Shown here piece after piece: positions 8,772 to 14,444 of a DNA stretch of 20,761 nt (position 1 is its first letter; each line of letters begins with the position of its first letter). This stretch comes from JANLQX01 sp043775075 (GTDB lineage: Bacteria; Actinomycetota; Acidimicrobiia; Acidimicrobiales; JANYDT01), in the NCBI GenBank assembly GCA_043775075.1, contig JAYVSS010000240.1, forward strand, positions 1 through 20,761, written 5' to 3'. The translations under genes and the position numbers were made by a program. Below the pieces are notes generated by a model, which was not told where the DNA came from, did not search any database, and saw only the letters and a program-made list of their open reading frames with translations.

Positions 8772-10091
8772 TCATCGGACATCTTGGTAAGCCTTCGAGT
8801 AGTAGTTGTACGCCGTTTTCCACTGACCCTTGGCGAATGCCTGGTCGGCGGTGGCGAAGTCCACGGCGGCTTTCGGATTGCCGTGACCCACTGCGGTTTC
8901 GCGGGTGATCGTCTCCACGACGATCGCCTTGGCGACTTCGAGGTACCCGCCGTTGGCCGCCGGCAACTGGAACAGACCCATCGGCCCGGTACCAGAGCCG
9001 TTGCGGGTGAGGTTCGCTTCGATGACCATGCGCAGCTGCAACGTCTGGAAATCAGCAAGCTTCGTGATCTCCGTGTCTGCCTTACCCAAAATGACGGTCT
9101 CAGTGTTCATCAGCACGGCTACGTCGGCTTGGATCGTCTTCAACACTTCCAGGGTCGCTATCGACCGGGTGTTGATGTCGTTGCCCCCCGGGCCACCCAG
9201 GGTCACGTTCAGGTTCGCTGTTGCGGTCAGCAGCGCCGTCGTCTTCAAATCGATCGCGATGACCGTGTTGAGCACCTGAGTGATCTCCGTCTGCGTGTCC
9301 CCCGCCGCCGTGATCAGGTTGGTGATGCTGATCTGCGACGACCCGGAAACGAACCCGCCCGGAACCGACGGGTCGGTCGGGAAGGTCGCCGTCTGGCCAT
9401 CGCTCACCACGGTGGCCGAACAGTCGAGCGACACGGTGGACACCTGGGCGAGGGCCAGGTAGATGGCATTGGCGATACCCCAGGCAATGGCCAGGACAAT
9501 CTTGACCGGATCGGGGATGTCGAAGAAGAACAGGGCGATCACGCCCGGAGCGGCGATCGTCACCGCCAGCAGGGCACTCTGCACTTCGTTGGCGATGAAC
9601 GCAGCTTCGAAACCGTCCGCGGCGTTACCCGCGCTCGAACAGTCGTCGGTGAACGTCCCTGCGGCCTTGACGGCCGGCGCGGCTTTGAACGCCGCGACCG
9701 ACGTGGACAGCTTCGAGGTCATCAGACGCCAGTTCGGCGCGGCACTCAACCCCGACTGCAGTTCGTTCAGCTGCGTGGAGTTCAGCTGCGACACCAACTG
9801 GTGCGCGGTGGCGAGGGAGGTGGCCGGGTCACCGTTACCGAACGCCAGGTTCTTGGCGATCGTCGGGTTCGCCTTGGCGGCGTTCACCGCCCCTTCCAGA
9901 CCCGTCAGGAACGTCTGATACTCGGCGCGTAAGCGCTCCTGAGCGTCAGTGGGCGGCGGTGGCGGAGGAGGTGACTGGGCGGCCGTCTGAGCCGCCGCCG
10001 GCGAACCTCCGAACACTGCGGGGAGCAGCCCGCCGCACACCGCCATGGCAACGGCAATTGCCGTACCCCGAAATACCGATGTCCTGGTCAC
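8772..10091 (-). CDS. Exported helical protein with central hydrophobic pair, paralogue A
   Basis: The start is a GTG at 10091 with GGAGGGG a few bases upstream. The product is 439 aa. The signal peptide covers about 1-35 (ends AAAQ), followed by a run of seven prolines (41-47). Helical sequence then leads to two hydrophobic segments, about 171-190 and 195-217, flanked by Cys151 and Cys224, the only cysteines of the mature protein. A Ser/Thr-rich link with PTDPSVPGG and SSQISITN follows, then long predicted helices (about 255-360), LPAANGGYLEV, and a C-terminal TPR-like helix pair with FAKGQWKTAYNYYSKAY. The paired hydrophobic helices could insert into a membrane or form a buried hairpin held by a disulfide. 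No database family comes to mind. It is the first structural gene after the regulator and is followed by its paralogue. Confidence 0.87.
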   Translation of the reverse strand: MTRTSVFRGTAIAVAMAVCGGLLPAVFGGSPAAAQTAAQSPPPPPPPTDAQERLRAEYQTFLTGLEGAVNAAKANPTIAKNLAFGNGDPATSLATAHQLVSQLNSTQLNELQSGLSAAPNWRLMTSKLSTSVAAFKAAPAVKAAGTFTDDCSSAGNAADGFEAAFIANEVQSALLAVTIAAPGVIALFFFDIPDPVKIVLAIAWGIANAIYLALAQVSTVSLDCSATVVSDGQTATFPTDPSVPGGFVSGSSQISITNLITAAGDTQTEITQVLNTVIAIDLKTTALLTATANLNVTLGGPGGNDINTRSIATLEVLKTIQADVAVLMNTETVILGKADTEITKLADFQTLQLRMVIEANLTRNGSGTGPMGLFQLPAANGGYLEVAKAIVVETITRETAVGHGNPKAAVDFATADQAFAKGQWKTAYNYYSKAYQDVR

Positions 10092-10189
10092 AGTTCCCCT
10101 CCGTCAAGGATTCACCGAGCACGGTCAACCCTGTGATGAGTATCGCAGACGACCACCCTGCGTGGTACTAGGGATAGCCCCAGAATTTG

Positions 10190-10208
10190 TTGACGCAAGA
10201 TCTGTCAA
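10190..10208. promoter_or_regulatory. Candidate operator: TTGAC-N9-GTCAA inverted repeat
   Basis: A 5+5 inverted repeat with a 9-nt spacer lies in the 150-bp gap between the regulator gene and the paralogue-A start. On the minus strand TTGACA of the left arm also reads as a -35-like box, but no good -10 is seen 17 nt on. A second loose pair, TACTC/GAGTA, lies around 10212-10234. The size suits a dimeric regulator such as the LuxR-HTH protein encoded just upstream. This is inference from position and symmetry only. Confidence 0.35.
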
Positions 10209-10241
10209 AATACTCCGGCGTATACCCCGAGTAACGGAGCG

Positions 10242-11489
10242 CTAAACCTCGATCCGGGACGGACGGAATAGCAGCGCCAGCTGTGTCCGGTTCAGAAGGC
10301 CCAACTTCTTGAACACGTTCGTCAGATGAAACTCAACCGATTTCACCCCGACGAACAGCTCCGCAGCTATGGCAACGTTGGATTGACCTTTCGCCGCGAG
10401 CATCGAAACGGCATCCTCTCTGGCGGTCAGCAACCTGCGCAACTCCGAGGCCCCAGGCCCCATGGCCCCATCGCTGTGCGAGAACGCCAGCGGCCCGTCA
10501 CACGCAGGACACAGATGTGCGTCGAAAGCCAGACCCCATGAATGAGGTGATGGCGTTCCCGAACCCCGAGGAGTCTTACGTGGGGGTCCGTCTCCCTCGT
10601 ACACGGGTAACGTCCGGGCTCGGGCCCTCAGATCATCCAGACGCATCCCCGCAGCGGAGGGGACCCGAGAGCGGACGGCCGCCCACCGGTTCGACAGGTG
10701 ACCGGCGCTCCACGGTGTCAGCCCCCCATCCGAGGACAGGACCCACACGGCGGCGTCATGATGTGACGCTCGAACCTGACGCAACAGCACAAACGTCTCG
10801 GCCCCCAGGGCGGCGCAAACGTCCAGGGCCTGCTCGGCAACCCCGCCCGGCGTAGCGGCACGCATGACGATCACCGTTTGGGCCTCAAAATCGATAGCGG
10901 ACCACCGAAGACCGACGACCTGGGAGCGACCTATTCCCAGATCGAACGCCAACCTGATGGCGAGCTGGGTCACTGGATGATTCCGGGCCGCGCTCACTAC
11001 CGCCGCGACGGTCGCCTCGAAAGCCACAGAACTATCCGTCGCCGGTCCGTGGTACCGCGCAGTATCGGTCGAACGCCGCATGAGCGGTGGCGCAGTCACC
11101 GTGACGAGATCGGTCCTACACGCCCGCTCTAACGAATCGCGCCACAGCGAACGGACGTGCATGATCATCGACTGGGAACGACCGGCTTGGGCCATCGACA
11201 CCGCAATGCCTTCGATGTCTTCGGGCCCCACCTGATCAACCGGCTTGTCGCCGAGGACCGGGAGGATCCACTTGCGAGCAACGCTTCGGTACGTTTCGAC
11301 GGTCGTCGGGCTCCGTCGGTCCACCTCAGACAACGCCCGGAGATGCTCGCCGAGGACGTCGCCCACCGTCAGGACCGGAGCGCCGGGAATTTTTGCTGGT
11401 GGCGACGCAAAATGAGAGAAAGCGACGTGATCGCCCCGGGCTGAGGTTGTCCAGTGTGCGTCCGTCGAGTCGTTCATCAATGGGCACAC
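10242..11489 (-). CDS. LuxR-type regulator fused to a degenerate tyrosine-recombinase body
   Basis: The product is 415 aa from a GTG at 11489; an ATG at 11477 is an alternative, and neither has a clear Shine-Dalgarno. Residues about 40-135 match the core-binding (SAM-like) domain of tyrosine recombinases (SPTTVETYRSVARKWILPVLG). Residues about 155-295 resemble the catalytic fold, with LAFDLGIGRSQVVGLRW where active enzymes have TGLRxxE. The first catalytic Arg is therefore Gly187, the HxLR box reads DDLR (His lost, Arg288 kept), and no nucleophilic Tyr is seen. Residues 327-340 hold C-x2-C with flanking His, a possible metal site. Residues about 353-412 are a LuxR/GerE helix-turn-helix (LTARED...GQSNVAIAAELFVGVKSVEFHLTNVFKKLG). 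It should bind DNA without recombining it. It probably regulates the collinear genes downstream. Confidence 0.85.
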   Translation of the reverse strand: MCPLMNDSTDAHWTTSARGDHVAFSHFASPPAKIPGAPVLTVGDVLGEHLRALSEVDRRSPTTVETYRSVARKWILPVLGDKPVDQVGPEDIEGIAVSMAQAGRSQSMIMHVRSLWRDSLERACRTDLVTVTAPPLMRRSTDTARYHGPATDSSVAFEATVAAVVSAARNHPVTQLAIRLAFDLGIGRSQVVGLRWSAIDFEAQTVIVMRAATPGGVAEQALDVCAALGAETFVLLRQVRASHHDAAVWVLSSDGGLTPWSAGHLSNRWAAVRSRVPSAAGMRLDDLRARARTLPVYEGDGPPRKTPRGSGTPSPHSWGLAFDAHLCPACDGPLAFSHSDGAMGPGASELRRLLTAREDAVSMLAAKGQSNVAIAAELFVGVKSVEFHLTNVFKKLGLLNRTQLALLFRPSRIEV

Positions 11490-11628
11490 TACCTACACCA
11501 GCAAGCTGGCGCTCAGGGCCCCCGTGGCGATGCCGATTTGATGCGGGAACACGCGGAAATGCAGCAGCGGTGAAAGCGAAGTCCCCGATCGAGATGGCGA
11601 CAAAGCGGGTACATATTCCATGCTGCAG

Positions 11629-12599
11629 CGTCACCCCGGCGGTTCGGGCAGCGGCGCAACGTCTATTGGGCGATGCGGACCGGTCGCGTCCAACGATCGG
11701 CGACCCTTCACCGGACAACGACCTACGCGATCGTCTGCGCGCAGACGATCGCGAGGTTCGCGCCTCGGCGTACCACACAGCCGCGGCGCTTGCTGCGCAC
11801 GACCAGCAGATGCTGCAACTCGTCCTCACCGGCCTGGGTCACGCAGCCACGGCCTCCATGGCGGTGGACGCGGTCAGCTCCCAGCATGGCTCCTTCGCCG
11901 ACCTACTGGACGGGGCGCCTCACCACCACGCACGGTATGGACGGCAATGTCACGCACACCGTGCGGCTGGTCCGCTGTGCCGCCCGCTGGTCGGACCCGG
12001 CCGTCGTCGGAGTGCTCAGTCGTCACGCTACGCACCGTTCACGCGACAAAGGACTGGAGGTGCTGCGCTCGCTGGTCCGTTTGGTGCCGCGCCAGAGTGT
12101 GGACCCCGACCCGTGGTCACACCTGGTCGGCGACCTGCTTCACGAGGATCTCCAACACGCCCACCGCTGCGACCGGGCCTCGGCTGCGCTGGCCGACGCG
12201 ACCGGCGCCGGCGAACTCGTTCTTTCGCTCCAGGACGAACGAAACCTGCTGCGCCGCAGGACGCTCGCCGCGCTGGGGCTCATCGTCGACCGGGCCACCG
12301 TCGTCCAGGCTGGCGCCTGGTTGGAAGGCCCGGACCAGCGGGCGGCGGCACTTGCCCTGGAAGCTCTCGAGGTGTCCATGCCAAGGCCGATGCGCGCCGC
12401 CGCCGCACAGTTGCTGAAAGTCCCGCCCGCCCCGGCTCCAACGACGCGCTCGGCGACGGTCTCCACGTGGATGACCGACACGCTTGCCGACATCGCAAGC
12501 GACCCTCAAGGTGTCTGGCGACGTGACTGGCTCCGAGTATGTGCGCACCACGCCATGCTCGCCGACATGAATCATCTCGCACCCGATATCCGCCAGTGA
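11629..12599 (+). pseudogene. Frameshifted remnant of a HEAT-repeat protein gene
   Basis: Two overlapping reading frames together make one protein-like sequence. The first frame gives TPAVRAAAQRLLGDAD...DREVRASAYHTAAALAAHDQ...SFADLLDG. The sense then passes to the next frame as RLTTTHGMDGNVTHTVRLVR and continues to the stop at 12597-12599. The switch falls in a GGGG run at 11912-11915, where removing one G would join the frames. The helical pattern with DPxVRAAA-like units fits HEAT repeats. The later part (DLLHEDLQHAH..., then LQDERNLLRRRTLAALGLI) resembles tails of HEAT-containing nucleotide-transporter-like membrane proteins; this likeness is from memory. No start codon or N-terminal membrane part is present, so it looks 5'-truncated too. 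The left boundary is approximate. A sequencing error could mimic the frameshift but not the missing 5' part. Confidence 0.65.
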
Positions 12600-12639
12600 C
12601 AACCGCTGCATAGGCTCAAGCCTCTGTCGTCGCTTGGTT

Positions 12640-12706
12640 GTCTGATTTGCGACAAAAGAGTCCGATTTACGACGTCGTAAACCAGACATCCAGTCGCAAA
12701 TCAGAC
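12640..12706. repeat. Nested palindrome built from four copies of a 14-bp element
   Basis: Copies lie at 12640-12653 (GTCTGATTTGCGAC), 12660-12673 (GTCCGATTTACGAC), 12674-12687 (GTCGTAAACCAGAC, reverse) and 12693-12706 (GTCGCAAATCAGAC, reverse). The outer pair is a perfect inverted repeat and the inner pair abuts with two mismatches, with TTTACGACGTCGTAAA as a perfect 16-bp centre. Gaps between outer and inner copies are 6 and 5 nt. The sequence is AT-richer than its surroundings. It could be a REP/BIME-like element, a multi-site operator for the nitroreductase gene, or a mobile-element relic. It is not a CRISPR, as units alternate in orientation without spacers. Confidence 0.85.
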
Positions 12707-12792
12707 AGCGATCCGCCTCCCGGCCGCGCCTCGCCCGGGCCGCCGGCCCGCCCGACGCCAGGTCCGCCAGGGCGGCGGGGCAGGATGGGGGG

Positions 12793-13473
12793 ATGGAGCT
12801 GCTTGAAGGATTGTCGACGACTCGGGCGATTCGTCGGTATCGGCCGGGTCCCATTCCCGACGCTGATCTGGCCAAGATTCTCTGGCACGCCACTCGGGCG
12901 CCGACGGGGAGCAATCGACAGGGCTTCCGGTTCGTGGTGCTGACCGATGGCCCCGTCGCCACGCAGGCCAAGGCGCTGCTGGGGAAGGCATTCCGGGCCG
13001 GTTGGGCGTCGAAACGGGCGACGGACGGTTACGACTGCGGGACCGGCACGGAGCACCGCTCCCCCAAGGCCCGCACGGCCGAGGCCATGAACCAGTTCGT
13101 GGACAACTTCGAGCAGACCCCGGTGGTGGTGCTCCCCTGCCTGATTCGCCACCGTGCTCCTGATCCCACCGAGGGAGCGTCGATCTACCCGGCCTGCCAA
13201 AACCTGCTGCTGGCCGCCCGGGCGCTCGGCTACGGCGGCGTCATCACCATCTGGCATCTCGCCGTGGAAGCCGAACTCCGCCAACTGCTGCACATCCCCG
13301 ACGACGCCTCTATGGCAGCGTGTATCCCCCTGGGCCGCCCGCAGGGCCAACACGGCCCGGTCCGACGACGCCCGCTGCCGGAGCTCGTCTTCGCTGAGCA
13401 TTGGGGCACGCCGGCTCCGTGGGCCGTCGATCCGCCGGGGACGGGCTTCACCGCCGCCGGGCCACAGCGCTAG
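12793..13473 (+). CDS. Nitroreductase-family FMN oxidoreductase
   Basis: This 226-aa protein has the nitroreductase layout. STTRAIRRYRPGPIPDADL (8-26) is followed by HATRAPTGSNRQGFRFVVL (33-51), the region that contacts FMN phosphate and the dimer partner. Later LLAARALGYGGVITIWHL matches the usual LGLGSxWxG stretch lining the flavin. IPLGRPQG is the typical near-C-terminal segment. Enzymes of this fold reduce nitro groups, quinones, enones or other acceptors with NAD(P)H and are normally cytosolic dimers. The substrate cannot be told from sequence. A G-rich run just before the ATG serves as the ribosome-binding site. The nearest upstream element is the four-copy palindrome, a possible operator. 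It is transcribed towards the small lysine-rich gene, with a shared hairpin between them. Confidence 0.88.
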   Translation: MELLEGLSTTRAIRRYRPGPIPDADLAKILWHATRAPTGSNRQGFRFVVLTDGPVATQAKALLGKAFRAGWASKRATDGYDCGTGTEHRSPKARTAEAMNQFVDNFEQTPVVVLPCLIRHRAPDPTEGASIYPACQNLLLAARALGYGGVITIWHLAVEAELRQLLHIPDDASMAACIPLGRPQGQHGPVRRRPLPELVFAEHWGTPAPWAVDPPGTGFTAAGPQR

Positions 13474-13545
13474 CGCTCGGGCTCCGCAGGCAGGCGACGG
13501 GCTTCACCACCACCGCCGCCGCTGGGGCCGCATCCCGTCACCGCG

Positions 13546-13588
13546 ACCCGCACCTGGGCTTAACCCGCACCCGCACCTGGGCTTAACC
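13546..13588. repeat. Short direct repeat, two 20-bp copies
   Basis: The 20-mer acccgcacctgggcttaacc occurs at 13546-13565 and again at 13569-13588, an offset of 23 bp. It lies in the gap between the convergent nitroreductase and lysine-rich genes. A related small duplication, gacgggcttcacc, occurs at the nitroreductase 3' end and again near 13497. No function is evident; slippage is the simplest explanation. Confidence 0.7.
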
Positions 13589-13599
13589 AGGGCCGCCAC

Positions 13600-13628
13600 C
13601 CCCGCCACCGGGGCGACCCGGGGCGGGG
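13600..13628. terminator. Strong GC hairpin between convergent genes
   Basis: CCCCGCC (13600-13606), one bulged A, CCGGG (13608-13612), a GCGA tetraloop, CCCGG (13617-13621) and GGCGGGG (13622-13628) form a 12-bp stem. It begins 9 nt after the stop of the minus-strand 39-aa gene and lies 127 nt after the nitroreductase stop. There is no T-tract on either side, so it is a terminator or 3' stabiliser of the GC-rich type rather than a classical intrinsic terminator. Confidence 0.5.
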
Positions 13629-13637
13629 ACGAGCCTC

Positions 13638-13757
13638 TTACTTGACGATCCCCGGGTTCTTCTTGCTGTCCTTCTTGGCGTTCTTGTCGGCCCGCTTCTC
13701 CTTCAGAGACTTGCCGACCTTCATCGCGCCTTTTTTCTCGGGTGATTTCTCGGCCAT
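13638..13757 (-). CDS. 39-aa lysine-rich small protein
   Basis: An ATG at 13757 with GGAGG 7 nt upstream opens a 39-codon frame ending TAA at 13638-13640. The product begins MAEKSPEKKGAMKVGKSLKE and ends KKDSKKNPGIVK, with about a third Lys/Arg and no cysteines or hydrophobic segment. Short basic proteins of this look are seen in many actinomycetes as uncharacterised genes; that recollection is general. Binding to nucleic acid or another polyanion would fit the composition, but function is unknown. The good ribosome-binding site, compositional bias and the hairpin right after the stop support a real gene. It stands alone between the wall-protein gene and the convergent nitroreductase. Confidence 0.72.
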   Translation of the reverse strand: MAEKSPEKKGAMKVGKSLKEKRADKNAKKDSKKNPGIVK

Positions 13758-13913
13758 GAGAGGCCCTCCATCGCATGATTCAGTCGAACGTCCCGAATGA
13801 ACGTTGCCCTGAAGTGTTGATTCGAGCTTCGCGCAAGTCCCGGCACGACGGAAGCATCACCGGACACAAGCAAACCGGAGCCAGCGCCCCGCGGCCGGCG
13901 AGAGGAGGCGAGA

Positions 13914-14381
13914 TCAGAGAGTCTTGGTGCGGCGGCGGGCGCTGAGCACCAGCACGGAGCCGAAACCGAAGAGCGCGGCGCCAGCCAGGGCCATAGCGAT
14001 GGCGTTGGAGCCGGTGAATGCCGGTGAAGTGAGCGTCTTGCCGAGCACCTCGGCTTGGATCGCCGGAGCGGCCACAATCGAGTTTCCAAGCACCGTCGGG
14101 ACGACGACGACTGGCGCCTTTGTGGTTGGAGCAGCGGTGGTGGGAGCGACCGTGGTGGGAGCAGCGGTGGTAACCACGGTGCCGAGCACCGAGGCCGGGA
14201 CGGGGGGCGCCGGGGCCGGCACCAGCGGCGGCACTACCACCTGAAACGCTTCCTGAGCGGCGGTGTTCTGGGCGTTGGCCGCGGTCATCATCCCGAGGGT
14301 GGCGAGACCGGCGATAGCGCCAGCGACGGCGACGCGACGAAGGGTGGAGTGCTGTTTTAGGTTCGCCGATGCACTGATCAC
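13914..14381 (-). CDS. Short exported protein with Thr/Pro linker and sorting-like tail
   Basis: The predicted product is 155 aa from a GTG at 14381, chosen because a promoter-like -10 sits 7 nt before it. A TTG at 14417 with AGGTGA upstream is the alternative and would give 167 aa. The signal peptide runs to about residue 37 (TAANA). A hydrophobic/Pro-rich section precedes a linker of TTAAPTT/VAPTT units and a short non-repetitive section. The C-terminus has SPAFTGSN, a hydrophobic stretch (AIAMALAGAALFGFGSVLVL) and the basic end SARRRTKTL, the layout of a sortase signal but with FTG in place of LPXTG. Such variants are common in actinomycetes in my experience. It follows the DUF4012 gene on the same strand by 63 nt, so it may also be read from the upstream promoter. 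Confidence 0.75.
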   Translation of the reverse strand: MISASANLKQHSTLRRVAVAGAIAGLATLGMMTAANAQNTAAQEAFQVVVPPLVPAPAPPVPASVLGTVVTTAAPTTVAPTTAAPTTKAPVVVVPTVLGNSIVAAPAIQAEVLGKTLTSPAFTGSNAIAMALAGAALFGFGSVLVLSARRRTKTL

Positions 14382-14417
14382 GGGACCGACGTTAGACGAC
14401 AGGTATACCGCAAGCAA
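14382..14417 (-). promoter_or_regulatory. Promoter candidate for a leaderless transcript
   Basis: On the minus strand TTGCTT (14412-14417) and TAACGT (14389-14394) are 17 nt apart, and the GTG start at 14381 lies 7 nt after the -10 box. That spacing places the transcription start on or next to the start codon, as in leaderless actinobacterial mRNAs. The TTGCTT overlaps the alternative TTG start, so only one of the two readings can be right. Confidence 0.45.
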
Positions 14418-14444
14418 GGGTAAATCACCTGAGCAGGGAAATAT

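Noticed and set aside
8784..9932. Plus-strand open frame of 382 codons opposite paralogue A
   Set aside because: The composition is Arg/Gly/Asp-biased with no recognisable fold, while the minus strand has a signal peptide, ribosome-binding site and a paralogue.
10242..11489. Active integrase marking a prophage or integrative element
   Set aside because: Key catalytic residues are missing, the C-terminus is a LuxR HTH, and there are no att-like repeats, tRNA gene or phage genes nearby.
11912..11915. Programmed ribosomal frameshift
   Set aside because: A bare GGGG run without slippery heptamer context or a clear downstream stimulator, plus a missing 5' gene part, fits decay better.
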